NCBI GenBank assembly: GCA_963971405.1
Contig: OZ020488.1
Coordinates: 8,869,261 to 8,933,260, forward strand
Length of the DNA: 64,000 nucleotides
Direction: 5' to 3'
Source: Psococerastis gibbosa
Taxonomy: Eukaryota; Arthropoda; Insecta; Psocodea; Psocidae
Each line of letters opens with the position of its first letter. Positions within the stretch are counted from its first letter, which is position 1. The notes beneath the pieces were generated by a model. That model was not told where the DNA came from, made no database searches, and saw only the letters and a list, made by a program, of their open reading frames with translations. Below are positions 34,071-45,790 of this stretch, one piece after another. Made by a program: the position numbers and the translations under genes.

Positions 34071-35250
34071 CTGATTTGGTGTAGGGGCCAGTACACTAGA
34101 AACGTGTAGAATCCGGTTTTCGTCCAATAGTTTTTTTTTGCCCGTTGGCACACTAGCACCTTTTCCTGATTAGTGGTATTTAGGCTTGCTCAGAATGAAC
34201 ACAAATCAGCGGCGAAATTTTCTGTGTCCTGTCTCAGGGGGCTAAAATCAAGTGCACCTAAATCAACATCATGTACCTATAAAACGAAGCTCAGCGCGCG
34301 AATCCATTCTACAATAATTCAATCAGATCCTCACGCAGAGCTGAAAAAGAGGGAAAAGCTTAAGAAATCTCCTTAAAGTCAGCGAAAGCATTGACTCCAA
34401 AAACGTTAGCATAAATATTTAAACGGTCCTCAGTGCTCGATTTAAGTTTGCTGGAACGCGCGATTTAGTCCGGAAGTAAGAATAAATGCATGAGGTGGCT
34501 CCATGCCTAACTGTGAATCCTTTAGCGCTTCTGCTCCTGACATTTTACAAAAGGGTCAACCTTTTTCGAGCCTTTCGCTGACACTGTTTATTACATCCCC
34601 AAAGAAACAAGTCTACATTTCTCTCTTTTTTTTTCTAATTCCCTAGGATACTTTTAGACTTCTCTGGGGTTTGTAATTCTCACCTTACTGGTCAATACGG
34701 GGCGTTAATTCGATTTATTGTTACTGCAGGTTAATTTTTATTAAAGAATTTTTTTAATGAATTGTAAGCCTTTAAAGGATATCACTACATTATTTAGCTT
34801 CCAGTTAATGTGAAAGGTATGTTTCTTAAAAGTTGTTGTATTCTCGGCTTAATGTTCTTGTTAATAGCAACTCTTAAGTCACTGCAGGCATTCTCGCGGC
34901 CCATTTGCCAGGGTTGCGAACCACCGCTGTAGGTATAACGGTAATCAAATCTGCCACATAGCGCAAGCAAACAGTTAATTTTTAATTGTTTATTATTAAC
35001 ATACCCTTGCGCTCTATAACGGAAAAGTTTTATCGCTTTATTCCCCGCAGAACTCTCATAGCTCAAATATTTACGTAAGAAACATGACAACAAACAACAA
35101 AGTTTTGATAAGTAGAATAAAGATAATGCTTGTTGTAAGAAATTGCATTTATTAAGTATAATTTCATGTCGGAAACTCTGTAAAGTGATAACTCTAAGAG
35201 AAATCCAAAAGGGGGCTGGAGGGTTAGCTATAAGTAGAAGAACCTTTTGC
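34071..35250. other. AT-rich spacer, nothing recognised
   Basis: The 165-codon minus frame (34794-35291) is the longest here but its first codons lie inside the LINE insertion at 35263, so it cannot be an old conserved gene. The plus frame 34173-34376 is unrecognised. Confidence 0.5.
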
Positions 35251-35754
35251 AAGTTGCACCTCTTCCATTTCTCTGCAGTTTTTCTCTGCATGGAAGAAAG
35301 TCCCGGAAAGCAGATTTGCTAAGAAGGTTATTCCGGGTCCTAGTAAGAAGCTCACCGATCAGCTTCTCTCTTTAAGTAGAGAGCAAGCTAGAAGGGTGGT
35401 TGGCACGCTCACTTCACGGTCACTTCAACAAACACATGCATAGGGTTGGCGTGAAAAACGACAGTAGATGCAGACCGTGTGAAGTTGAAGAAGAAACAGC
35501 TGAACACATTCTCTTTGAATGTGAAGCGCTGGGACAAACTCGATACCAAACTCTTGGCCACCCTAGGTCTGAAGAGGAAACCATCCGATCGAATCCCATC
35601 ACAAAAACACTAGAATTTATCAAAAAGACTGGTGTTATAAGATGGGCGTAGACGGCAAACGTGGAAGCAAAAGACCTTCTAGGTCGACGCTTATAGGAAC
35701 TCAAATGAGTAGGCCCCACGAAGGAAAAAAAAAAAAAAAAAAAAGTTGCACCTC
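35251..35754 (+). mobile_element. 5'-truncated LINE copy with poly(A) and 12-bp TSD
   Basis: The 12-mer aagttgcacctc is at 35251-35262 and 35743-35754 (two A's shared with the tail). The insert ends in about 20 A's (35725-35744). It encodes the last part of a non-LTR polyprotein (next entry). TSD, truncation and poly(A) are the marks of target-primed reverse transcription. Confidence 0.85.
35303..35651 (+). pseudogene. non-LTR retrotransposon C-terminus, frameshifted
   Basis: One frame gives FAKKVIPGPSKKLTDQLLSL and SREQARRVVGTLT up to about 35413. A one-base shift then continues as GHFNKHMHRVGV, CRPCEVEEETAEHILFECEA and a short tail to the stop at 35649-35651. This is the LTGH..LN.HL...G.....C..C...EET..HIL..C module after RNase H in Jockey/R1/I-type LINEs. 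The Cys-rich motif is intact. The frameshift and truncation make the copy dead. Confidence 0.8.
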
Positions 35755-36112
35755 ACAACGCAACGTTGTTGTTGTTTATTGTGTCGTATCTATATTTTAT
35801 CGTTCGTTATGTGAGATATGTTATAAATGTGTAAGTTTATTTGTAATATTCTAATTGGTTTAATTTTTTATATAAAATTTATTTTATAGGTCTACCTAGG
35901 GCGACCATCCAATTTTTATGTATTTGTTTCATGTTTCGATACACGTTTACTTACTTACCTACGTTTGGAACCCACTGACCACTATAATTAGGAGGTCCAC
36001 CCTATCAGTCAATTCCCCATCTCCCTGAGGTGATGGAGTCTGCCCATTGGGTGCCTCAAGTTAAGAAACGGACTCCCCCGCCTGGCGGACCGGGTAAATA
36101 TCGCCGTCACAC
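35755..36112. other. spacer between LINE and tandem array
   Basis: At about 35970 gaacccactgaccactataa and ttaggaggtccacc resemble part of the (ACT)-tailed element at 1740-1780. Nothing else recognised. Confidence 0.45.
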
Positions 36113-37440
36113 GACAACATTGAGAAATGCTACAGGATAAACTAAAGAACTTGGCTGACGTGGCACCTTATGACACGAAGGAGATTAGGGCAAGAATTGC
36201 ATTGATTGCCCTGAACTAGAGCTACATTTGATGTGTTGCAAGCTAGAAAAAACAATGCATAAATAAAATAAAAGGGGAAAAATACAGCCAAACTGAGTGA
36301 TACATCATTGAGAAATGCTACAGGGTAAGCTAAAGAACTTTAATGAAGTTGCACGAAGGAGACTGGGGCAAGAATCGCAATGGTTTTCCATACTTAAACT
36401 AGAGCTACATTAGATGAGTTGCAACTAGAAAAAATGCAAAAATAAGATAAAAGCGGAAAAATACAGCCAAACTGAGTGATACAACATTGAGAAATGCTAG
36501 AGGGTAAGCTGAAGAACTTTACTGAAGTTGCACCTCCATAACAAGAAAGAGAATGGGGCAAGAATCGCAATGATTTTTCATACTTAAACTAGAGCTACAT
36601 TAGATGAGTTGCAACTAGAAAAAATGCATAAATAAGATAAAAGGGGAAAAATACAGCCAAACTGAGTGATACAACATTGAGAAATGCTAGAGGGTAAGCT
36701 GAAGAACTTTACTGAAGTTGCACCTCCATGACAAGAAAGAGACTGGGGCAAGAATCGCAATGATTTTCAATATAAGAGACCTTGAACTGGAGCTACACTA
36801 GACGAGTTCCAAGTGGCAAGAAAGTAAAGTAGGTACACCTAAGTAAAAAAAGAGAAAAATATGCCAAAAGTGATACAACATTGAGAAATGTTAGAGGGTA
36901 AGCTAAAGAACTTTACTGAAGTTGCACCTCATAACAGTAAGGAGACTGGCGCAAGAATCGCAATGATTTTCAATATGAGCGAAAGAGAGAGAGAGAGAGA
37001 GAGAGAGAGACCGTGAACTAGAGCTACGCTTGATGAGTTGCAAGCTAGAAAAAACTAGGTACACATAAGATAAAAGGGAAAAAATACAGCCAAAATATGT
37101 GACACAACATTGAGCAATGGTAGAGGGGAAACTTACTGAGGTTGCACCTCGTGAAACAAAGGAGACTGGGGCAAGAATCGCAATGAATTCCAATAAGTTA
37201 TGAGAGACCTTGAGCTACGGCTACACTAGAAGAGTTCCAAGCGGCAAGAAAGAAGAAAAAAGAAGAAAAAAAAGAAAAGAAAAAATGTCAAAAGTGATAC
37301 AACATTGGTACAACCTAAGAAGAAAATAAATAAAGAAAAAATATACTACTACTACATTGAAAAATGCTAGAGGGTAAACTAAAGAACTTCACTGAAGTTG
37401 CACCTCCATGACACGAAAGAGACTGGGACAAGAATCGCAT
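36113..37440 (+). repeat. ~190-bp tandem repeat array, 7-8 units
   Basis: acaacattgagaaatg (or close variants) begins units at 36113, 36302, 36481, 36671, 36875, 37103, 37299 and about 37353 (spacings 179-228, last one partial). Shared words per unit: gaagttgcacctcc, tggggcaagaatcgcaatga, tagagctacattagatgagt and gataaaaggggaaaaataca. Later units gain A-rich and GA inserts. No coding capacity. Confidence 0.85.
36979..37011 (+). repeat. GA microsatellite inside the array
   Basis: About 15 ga units. The frame 36903-37193 (minus) with a Ser-Leu repeat is this tract. Confidence 0.9.
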
Positions 37441-37690
37441 TTATTACTGATGGGGAAGACATTTTGCTGCCCCCTTCTCCTCTATTGTTAATCAGCTTCC
37501 TGATGAATTGCCTCCCTGGATACTTTTTCTTGCTTTTGTGCCTTTTTGTGACTCAACTTGCCTTCTCCGAGCTGTAAGCTCACATTTTCCTGTGTTCTTC
37601 TCACTGAACGTTATTCCGAGGCTAGAGCTGTTCTTGATTAATTACAAGGTTGTCGCATTTATGATATTCTATGTTTAAAGCGGTAGGTAG

Positions 37691-37978
37691 CAGGGGCGTA
37701 AAGTTGGGGGGGGGGGCACGGTCTAACTTGCCCCCCCCTCCCCTGCCTCGAGCATTTTAAGACGTGGTTCATACTTCATGGTCCCTTTTGCAGCAATATG
37801 ACTATAAGCATTCCTTTTTTAGCTTTGTAAAATCTGCAGCTATACTTTACTACTATTAAAATGGGTAAAACCCTTCTATTTTACTCTTATATTTTCAATT
37901 TTTCCATATCCTGCCTGATAACGTCATAATGTCTAGTTAGTTTTGCCCCCACTATCATTCTGAAACTTTACGCCTCTG
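37691..37978. mobile_element. G-tract hAT-like MITE, 288 bp, perfect 8-bp TSD
   Basis: TIRs CAGGGGCGTAAAGTT and AACTTTACGCCTCTG. The 8-mer gtaggtag flanks both ends exactly (37683-37690 and 37979-37986). G and C runs sit just inside the left end. The non-coding middle is AT-rich. A perfect TSD indicates the youngest class of insertions here. Confidence 0.85.
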
Positions 37979-38374
37979 GTAGGTAGACTTTGGCCACCCT
38001 ACGTTAGACATTTTTTATTGAAATGGCAAAGCAATTCATTTCACTTTGTAGATAACTATTGTACAATTTTGCATTACGTGAAATTTGAATATTTGAATTT
38101 GGGATGACCCGGACAGTAGGCCTATTGTATGTAGCAAGGGCGGATCCGGCGGAAAATTTAAGGGGGGGGGGTCACAAGTTGTATTGTATGTGTAGGTGTG
38201 CAGCCTATGCCCCCACCCTCCCGAGAAATTGTATTTGTAAAAGATATTTTTACTATCTTATGAATTTACTCATGAGATAGAAAGAACAAGATGCGATACT
38301 CACTTAGTAGTAGTAGTAGTATGGTTGGACACAGTACCAGGCCACGGTGTGGTCCCATAGGACAGGTTACTCAT

Positions 38375-38725
38375 TTAACTTTTTATTTTTTATTTAATTA
38401 ACAAAGCAAGTTATTACAGATTTGGCTCTTGTCAATTGTAGAAGACTACTTCATGCATCATATTATAGGAAATAGGCCATTGAAGTTTTAGTATTAACCT
38501 TAGTTCCTTCAATAACCCAGTGGAGACTAAAATTGCGCGTAATTTAGGATTTATGGAAAAACTACAAAACCGAAAAGTATATCCGATAACACGATGCACG
38601 AAGTAGTCTTCTACAACGTAACTGAGCCCAATTTTTAATAACTTGATGAGTTAATGAAAAAAAATAAAATAAAAGGTATTTAATTTTGGGGTGCCAATTA
38701 TCTACGTAACATAGGCTTATGCTAT
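38375..38725. repeat. inverted pair of a repeat also found at 44405-44585
   Basis: actttttattttttatttaa, ttaacaaagcaagttatta and gactacttcatgcatcatat (38378-38465) match 44465-44540 in reverse. The second half (gatgcacgaagtagtcttct ... attttggggtgcca) matches the same copy forward. Unknown repeat class. Confidence 0.5.
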
Positions 38726-38747
38726 AATAATAATAATCACCATAGTA

Positions 38748-39170
38748 CAGCGGCGTAGCCAGAAATTGTTTTTTTTTTGGGGGGGGGGTCCAGTTATCAT
38801 GTAACATCAATACATAAAGCTTGCCTGCTTACGATAGGTTTTCGAATGGGGTGGTGCTTCATTTGGCGCTGCCCCCCCCCCCGTGCATGGTCATGATCTT
38901 AATTTCCTCACCCCAGGGGTCGGGAGGCCAAAGGTGGAGCCCAGGGGCTACAACTGGGAATGTTTTTTAAAAGATAGGCCTGAAAAAGTTTGTTGGCAAA
39001 AACTTTTTGATTTTTCAGACGAAAACATTATTAACAAAACTGGAAACAGGGGGAGCGGGGTCTCCCCGGGGATTAAAAATAAATATCATTTCTGAAAAAT
39101 TTGCTGTTTTTTTTAAATTTGGGGGGGGGTCCGGACCCAGCTGACACCCTCCCCCCTGGCTACGCCACTG
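38748..39170. mobile_element. G-tract hAT-like MITE, 423 bp
   Basis: TIRs CAGCGGCGTAGCCAG and CTGGCTACGCCACTG, the common CAGTGGCGTAGCCAG type. Flanking 8-mers ccatagta and ccacggta match at 6 of 8. G runs at 38779 and 39121, C run at 38873. The frame 38883-39095 inside has no known homology. Confidence 0.7.
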
Positions 39171-39178
39171 CCACGGTA

Positions 39179-41344
39179 GGCCCGCTGGAGAAAACTTGGG
39201 GCGGCCGATTCGGCCTTAGACTTAGAATGTTGATGTTTAGGGCCTATCTCTAGCCCTCTATTGCCATGACAACACGAATTTTTGTGAATTGTCTACATTT
39301 TATTCAGTGGCGGAGGAAACGTTTACTGGAGTGGTGTTTTTACCTTTTATTTTATTTTTATATTATTTTGTTTTCTTGTATTTCGTATCTTTGTATATTT
39401 CTTCTTGTTTAAGTACAAAGACCTGATAAACAACAGCTTCTTTCACCTTCTATCCATTGTTATTTGAATCATTGTAACAACATAGAAGAAGATATAACGA
39501 AATCAAAACAGCCAGTTCGGCTGGATTGTATTTGTCGGTACATTCAACTTAAATTGTTCAACCAAATTGTACAACCAAGTTGTATCGTGTGTTTGTAGCT
39601 TTCAGAACTCGCACATACACAAGAACGTTCATCTAAATGTGAAAAATAATAATTCGTATGTAGCCTCGAGCCCTAAGAAAAAATAAAAGATAAAAAAAAC
39701 ATGACTTGATGACTAATATATTTTTTAAAAGACGTCGAAATAAAAACCCCGTAAGTTTAATAGGGCTAATCCTTTTTAAATATTTTGCCCTGAGCTGTGG
39801 ATTTTATTGGGGATATTCCGTAAGAAAAATGGGGTGCGCGGAAATCAATGATATCACAGGCTGAGGCTAATGCCATTTTAATCTGACGGCTAGAGAGGGA
39901 AATAAATAAGATTTAAGCTCCGAGGAGATTTACTTTTATCAAAACTCAATGCTATATCATAAATCAGTCTACAGAAACTTAGGTTAGGTACTTTTAGTCA
40001 TTTTTCATTCCACGATTTTGGAAACACTTGATTTAAATAAGAAAACAGAAAATGACGGCAATTGACATAATTGAAAGTAGGGCCATCAGACCTTCTCAGT
40101 GCCGAGCTTGGATATGGGCAAAAAAGGGACCGCCACACAAAGGCACGAAATACAAAATTACAAGACAATAAAAACCAAACCAAAACTATCTAAAGGAAAT
40201 AAACGTGTCGAAATATTTGGCGGGAAATTGGAACTTGCCATGACATTAATGATTAATCGCCTCAATTCTATTCTATTCTATTTTGCATCCTAGTGTCTTC
40301 ATTTTATAATGGATAGTGTAACATTCGTAGAAGGGTGACTTTTGTGCCCCAGAAAACCGAAAGGGCCCTCACACAATTCCAGTCCATGGGCCCCCACAGG
40401 GCACTGGCCTTCTCTTATACTCAACTAGGTAGGCTTACACTCAACAAATACAGTGTGTTACAGTATTGGTCATATTAGAAATTAAATCCTCTTTTATGTT
40501 TTCCTTAATATGGCTAAAAATGGGCCGAATCCTTCGGGGAAATTAAAATGAAATCTATGGTCTTTAAATAGCAATTAATGTAATTAATTTGGTTTTTCCA
40601 GTGTATATAAGAGTGTCCCTACAGGCCTACAAGCAGCTGGTCTCATAGAAATTATGTCACAAAAGAAGTGTACCCTCGTAAGGGCATAAGGCACTCATAA
40701 TTAGAAAGTTTGAAAAGTTTCAGATGTGAAAAAAGGCACGGCTGCGCACCGTCTCCCTGCTTAGAGCACCCATGCGTGTCATCCCCCTGCCTGCATAAAA
40801 CACTTGACCTCACCATTTAACTGACGAGAGACCTTAAGTGTGATTAATGACTCTTCACATCCGAGTTAATTTGTTGGCGGGAATAAAAGAGAGACGCCAC
40901 TCAAATTAATACGCGCCAAATTTAATTTTTTCAAAAGGTGTCGGCAACGTCATTCCCTTTTGCCTTTTAATAACCTAGGTGAATTTCGAGTTTGCAATAA
41001 TTAGTGTAGATAGTTAGACTGATATGAATATGTTACATGGTAACGGGTTGCGCTCTGAGACATACACACCCGCAAAAAAAAAATAAAATAAAATAAAAAA
41101 TAAAAAAAAATGGAAAAACCTGCCCCGCATTTTCAGTGGTTGGTCATAGGTCATAGGTCATAGGCTACCCAGAATTAAAAAAGGAAGAAGATAGTATTGG
41201 CAGAAAGCGAAATCTCTTCTACATAGAAATCCAGTTGTTCCCGTAATAGATGGACCTATTTCTACAATACATACCTTAGGCGTTCATATGGGTAAGGTCC
41301 TAGTTACCAAAACACCCACCCTGGCGGAAAATTAATCCCAGTAC
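39179..41344. other. AT-rich spacer, nothing recognised
   Basis: A lone CAGTGGCGGAGG word at 39315 may be a MITE end without partner. An aaaat-rich run is at 41077-41112. No gene seen; the frames at 39998-40293 are unremarkable. Confidence 0.45.
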
Positions 41345-41640
41345 TGTGTGTCTAGCTGAGGTCCTGAAGCGAATGAAATACGCCAAGTTGCAGTTGACGG
41401 TTAAGAAACGGAAAGAATCATACTTCGGCATGCATGTGATGAGGAACGAAAAATATCGCCTTCTGCATGTAGTAATCCAAGGGAAGATAGAGGGACTGAA
41501 GGTTCCCGACAGAAGAATATCCTGGTTGATAAACCTCAGGCAGTGGTTTGGCAAGAGCACGACTTCCCTTTTTAGAGCAGCAGCCTCCATAAGGTCCAAA
41601 TTGCCGCTGCCAATCATAGATAGAAGAGGCATGTAGAGAA
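41345..41640 (+). pseudogene. LINE family E C-terminal region
   Basis: A 96-codon open frame (41346-41636) contains AEVLKRM, TVKKRKESYFG, HVMRNEKYRLLHVVIQGKIE, RRISWLINLRQWFGKSTTSL and FRAAA. This is the typical last ~100 residues of an endonuclease/reverse-transcriptase LINE protein (VK.RK..Y.GHV.R.EKY.LL..IIQGKI.G.R..GRR..SWL.N.R.W.G). One extra residue at GMHV breaks the GHV motif. No RT domain upstream. Its 3' half is the founder of the array that follows. Confidence 0.8.
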
Positions 41641-42440
41641 GAAGAAGAACATCATGGTTGAAAAACTTGAGGCAGTGGTTTGGCGAAAGCACGACTTCCC
41701 TTTTTAGAGCAGCAACCTCCAAAGTTCAAATTGCCATTGTCAATCTTCGGTAGAAGAGGCATTTAGAGAAGATGAAGTAGAAGAACATCCTGGTTGATAA
41801 ACCTGAGGCAATGGCTTACAAGAGCACGACTTTCCTTTTTAAAGCAGCAGCCTCCATAAGGTCCAAATTGCCGCTGCCAATCATAGATAGAAGAGGCATG
41901 TAGAGAAGAAGAAGAACATCATGGTTGAAAAACTTGAGGCAGTGGTTTGGCGAAAGCACGACTTTCCTGTTTAGAGCAGCAACCTCCAAAGTTCAAATTG
42001 CCATTGTCAATCTTCGGTAGAAGAGGCATTTAGAGAAGATGAAGTAGAAGAACATCCTGGTTGATAAACCTGAGGCAGTGGTTTGGCAAGAGCACGACTT
42101 CCCTTTTTAGAGCAGCAGCCTCCATAAGGTCCAAATTGCCGCTGCCAATCATAGATAGAAGAGGCATGTAGAGAAGAAGAAGAACATCATGGTTGAAAAA
42201 CTTGAGGCAGTGGTTTGGCGAAAGCACGACTTCCCTTTTTAGAGCAGCAACCTCCAAGGATCAAATTGCCATTGTCAATCTTCGGTAGAAGAGGCATTTA
42301 GAGAAGATGAAGTAAAAGAACATCCTGGTTGAAAAACCTGAGGCCGTGGCTTACAAGAACACGACTTTCCTTTTTTAAAGCAGCGGTCTCAAAGGTCCAA
42401 ATGGCCATTGGCAATCTTCGATAGATGTGGCATTTAGAGC
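41515..42440 (+). repeat. dimeric tandem amplification of LINE E 3' end
   Basis: Two ~132-bp subunits alternate. One has ggttgataaacctgaggcag and gccgctgccaatcatagata; the other has ggttgaaaaacttgaggcag and gccattgtcaatcttcggta. The second subunit starts at 41647, 41914 and 42182 (267- and 268-bp period), so the dimer is the repeated unit. Each subunit ends in the agaagaggcat ... gaagaagaa LINE tail. Minus frames 41300-41722 and 42030-42257 repeat the same peptide because they are antisense to the array. Confidence 0.9.
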
Positions 42441-42568
42441 AGAAGAAATGCCTAGTTTCGAACTTCTTACTTACAATTCATAGTCCAGCGCTCTACTAAC
42501 TGGACTACGGGACTGAAGCAGCATAGTATACAACTGTACATGGAAGAGAACTTGCTCGCACTTGCGAA

Positions 42569-42718
42569 GGCGGGGTTTCCACAATGGTTAATGTGGTATT
42601 GACGTTTTAGCAGACATTAAAGACATACTAAAAATGTCTGCTACCACGTCAAAACCATATTTGCCATTGACCATTGACGTATGTCACTTACGTACCTACG
42701 GTATGTGGAAACCCCACC
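42569..42718. mobile_element. 150-bp palindromic MITE
   Basis: TIRs GGCGGGGTTTCCACA and TGTGGAAACCCCACC. A second inner inverted repeat is ttgacgttttagcagacatt / aatgtctgctaccacgtcaa. The gaa trinucleotide stands outside both ends (42566-42568 and 42719-42721), a possible 3-bp TSD. The inner acgtggtagcagacatt word is shared with the long-TIR MITE at 740. Confidence 0.7.
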
Positions 42719-42973
42719 GAAGCAAGAAGGACAGGATCAATTCATTCAGCAGTTAGCACTTTACGACGCCCTGGTATGCTGACTCGTGTCGAGGCATGCG
42801 AGTGAGGAACGCTTCCAAACACTTCTGGCGCCAGATTCCATAACGTTCCGTCCGTTACTGATAGCAGCAATAACTCAGAGCCATCGCCCATTAGTCTGCG
42901 GTACAACCTCACCATTGACACTCCTATTCAGCAACAAATTCTGGTAGCGTCATCGCTCACTAGGGTCCAATAT
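42719..42973. other. short spacer, nothing recognised
   Basis: No feature seen. Confidence 0.4.
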
Positions 42974-43250
42974 GTTAGACTGTACCATACAGTACAATGT
43001 GTCGAAATTATGGGGAAAACGCTCGGGTTTTCAGCATTAGACAGAATATATTCAGTTCAGTTATTAGATTGTACCAGATATAGTACAATCTGTCGTAATT
43101 ACAGGGAAAACAGCATGTTCATTCAGCATTAGGCAGGATATAATTATTCAGTTCATTTGTTAGACTGTACCAGATACAGTACAATGTGTCGAAATTATAA
43201 GGAAAGTAGGCTGTTCTTTCAGCATTGTGCAGAATATATTCAGTCCAAAC
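42974..43250 (+). repeat. three-copy ~93-bp tandem repeat
   Basis: ttagactgtacca... acagtacaatgtgtcgaaatta starts units at 42975, 43074 and 43160 (periods 99 and 86). Each unit holds ttcagcatta and cagaatatattcagt. Each also contains the palindromic word gtacc..acagtac. Confidence 0.8.
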
Positions 43251-43254
43251 CAAT

Positions 43255-44404
43255 GTACCGAATCAGTCTATACTAATTAATTATAAATATTTCTGGAAAA
43301 CTCTCCCTCTAGACCATGAAAGAAAGAAATTTATTTAACAACGGGTTAGTTGAACTAGCATTGTCGGTTGTGTTAGTATTTATTGGAAGGATAATAACAT
43401 TAAGGCTAGTTTGGAACCCCGAATAGTCTAGTTCTCTGTCAACTGGTCTACTTCTGACCCTGTATAATAATACCAATCAAATCCGACGATTCAAATGGGT
43501 CAAAAGAATAAGGCAGTGTGCAATGGGCCACTAGATCGCCTTTTAAAAGTAGTTAGAGACGTTTAACTAAAGAAAAACTGAACAACACTAAAAAGTACAG
43601 ACGAGAAAACTGTTCGGGAGCCGTTCAATCAAGTTTGACGTAGTGTTAGGGGCGAACGGATCGCCGACAATGGAAGCGTTCGTTTGATAGGAGCGTTCTC
43701 TTGATTTCAGTGTTGTTTGAAGTATTAATTACAAAGCAAATGTTGAATCCCATGATTGATCGTCTGTTTTAACCACCAATGCCTTTCTCATAATCACTAG
43801 TATAAATTTTAAGCTCGAAAATCTACTGGTTTTCTTTTCAATGAAGTTATCACTGGGTTTTGAATGGGAGAATATTTTGTTAGAAATATTGTAGACAAGG
43901 CAAAGTGTTCCAACTTTCTTTTGCTAACTAACGGCGAAGGTGGGTTTCAACGAAATTATTTAATTCCACAGCCACAAACCAATCAGAATAGTCTATTGAA
44001 GATTATAAATGCAGGCTTTCTCAGAAAGTTGTAATTTTCCCCCCCTGAAATATACAATAATGGCTCTAAAAAACACTATTACATAAATAAGAGAATTATA
44101 TAAATTTATAGACATATTAAGAAATTATTATTATATAGATTAGAAATTATATACGTAATATTAGAAGTACATTTAATCCGCGGAGTAGTTAAGCTGTCTG
44201 CATCAGGAGACATTTTGTATTTTTTATGAAGTCTTCAAAAGACTATACAGGTATTCTTAGATGTTGTGGCTATAGTTTGAGAAATTAATTAATTAATTTT
44301 GTTAGTTTATTCACAAAAACAAAATTTGAGCACTGTAAAACATATTTTCGACAGTTTATAACTTTTGAACGTTTATTAAGAGGATACATATGTATATGAA
44401 ATTT
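43255..44404. other. AT-rich spacer, nothing recognised
   Basis: No gene or repeat recognised. Confidence 0.45.
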
Positions 44405-44640
44405 TAGTCCTGTCTGGTATTAATGAAAGAACTAAGGTTCCCAAATATTTAATATTTCCTATTATATGATTCATGAAGTAGTCTGCTATCTTTAATGACT
44501 TGCTTTGTTAATTAAATAAAAAAATAAAAAGTTAATAAAAACAACAAATTTTGGGGTGCTCATTTTCTGCGTAGCATGTCCTCTTAAAGGTTAATCGCAT
44601 ACAAACAATTTAATCAATATATATCTTCAGTTGCCTCAAT
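44405..44640 (+). repeat. repeat shared with 38375-38725, followed by SINE S2 stub
   Basis: 44405-44585 carries attcatgaagtagtctgcta and attttggggtgctcattt. At 44590-44640 an S2 3' stub in reverse (ggttaatcgcatacaaacaa) follows. Confidence 0.5.
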
Positions 44641-45650
44641 GAGTACGCTAATTTTTGGCTGAGTGAAGATATACACATGTTATACATTCACTTTGTTTAT
44701 TAATTTGTGCTCCTTATTAATAATTTTCCAAAATCAAACCTATTTATAACTGGTATGTTGCGAAAAACATTTGACTCTCGACTTACGACTTACGAAAAAA
44801 TAAGTTGGACATCACTGAGCTATGACACAATTTCATTTTGTCTTAAAGAAAACTTTGAAAAATCTTTGGTAATCAATTTAACGACCACTATAATCACTAA
44901 TTCCGCAGACGAAAACACTTTCTGAACAACCCTTGTCGAAGAGCCAGCAGATCTGCAACGAACAAGGTACATCATTCGCTGTTATTGTCTCTGCGCTTTT
45001 ATTACAGAGAAGCCCTCTCTTATAAGAGCTTTCTGTCCTTTATAGATAGCTTTACGATCCTTTCTGCTGTCTTCTGCTAGGCTTTGCAATTAAACTGAAA
45101 GACTGCTACTACAATTTAACAGTTTAAACTGTCATTCGTTGTTCACCCTTCTCTCTACCCTTCTCCCTCGTATATTTCTTTATTGGCTATCCGAATAATA
45201 AAAGTTGGGAAAATTCAGCTATGTCTTTCACCCTGTACTGTTAATTGAGGGGGAGGGAATATACTTATACAGCTTCGTGAAAATGGCTTAATATTTTTTT
45301 GTAAATTTATATTTTGTATGCTGTAACTAGCCGCAGAAGAAGGAATTCGTGGGTCAACTGAAGGAGGTCGCTGGAGCTCGAATCTACCAAGAGTTGAAGA
45401 GGAAGGCGCAGGACCAAGAGAGCTGGAGGATAATATGCAGGGAGTTGCTGTCAACCAATCGTTTTGGGACCTCGGAAGAATTTGCGCCCCGGAAAACTTT
45501 GTTCCGCCCCAACAGGTGAATTTCAATTTTCCCCATTCTCTGTTGCCGCCATTACATTTTCATTGGTACCAAATACTTCTCCGTTCCCTTCCATAAATTA
45601 CACTCGCATGAAACAAACAAACTGACCTATAACCTATTTTTAATTAAGAA
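44641..45650. other. AT-rich spacer, nothing recognised
   Basis: Frames at 44707-44925 and 45215-45526 have no recognised domain. gaactgaaggaggtcgctgg near 45357 is unremarkable. Confidence 0.45.
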
Positions 45651-45790
45651 AGGTTAATCATATGCAAACAATTTAATGAATGTTTCCGATTGACCTCTTC
45701 AGTCGCCTCTGTAGGTTACTACCCGTGTTGAGTTCCGACACGTCTCCTATCGCTTTGTGTGTAGAGACTCGCACAAGTGCTGCTTGTCAA
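45651..45790 (-). mobile_element. SINE S2 copy, reverse
   Basis: ggttaatcatatgcaaacaa, tgacctcttcagtcgcctct and agttccgacacgtctcctat follow the family order; truncated at its tRNA-like end. Confidence 0.65.

Noticed and set aside
34794-35291. 165-codon minus-strand open frame
   Set aside because: Its first codons lie inside a LINE insertion with a 12-bp TSD, and the rest has no recognisable domain.
36113-37440. CRISPR-like spacing of repeats
   Set aside because: Units are ~190 bp tandem copies without unique spacers, in a eukaryotic context.
41300-41722. 140-codon minus-strand frame with internal peptide repeat
   Set aside because: Antisense to the LINE E array; the repeat is the array period.
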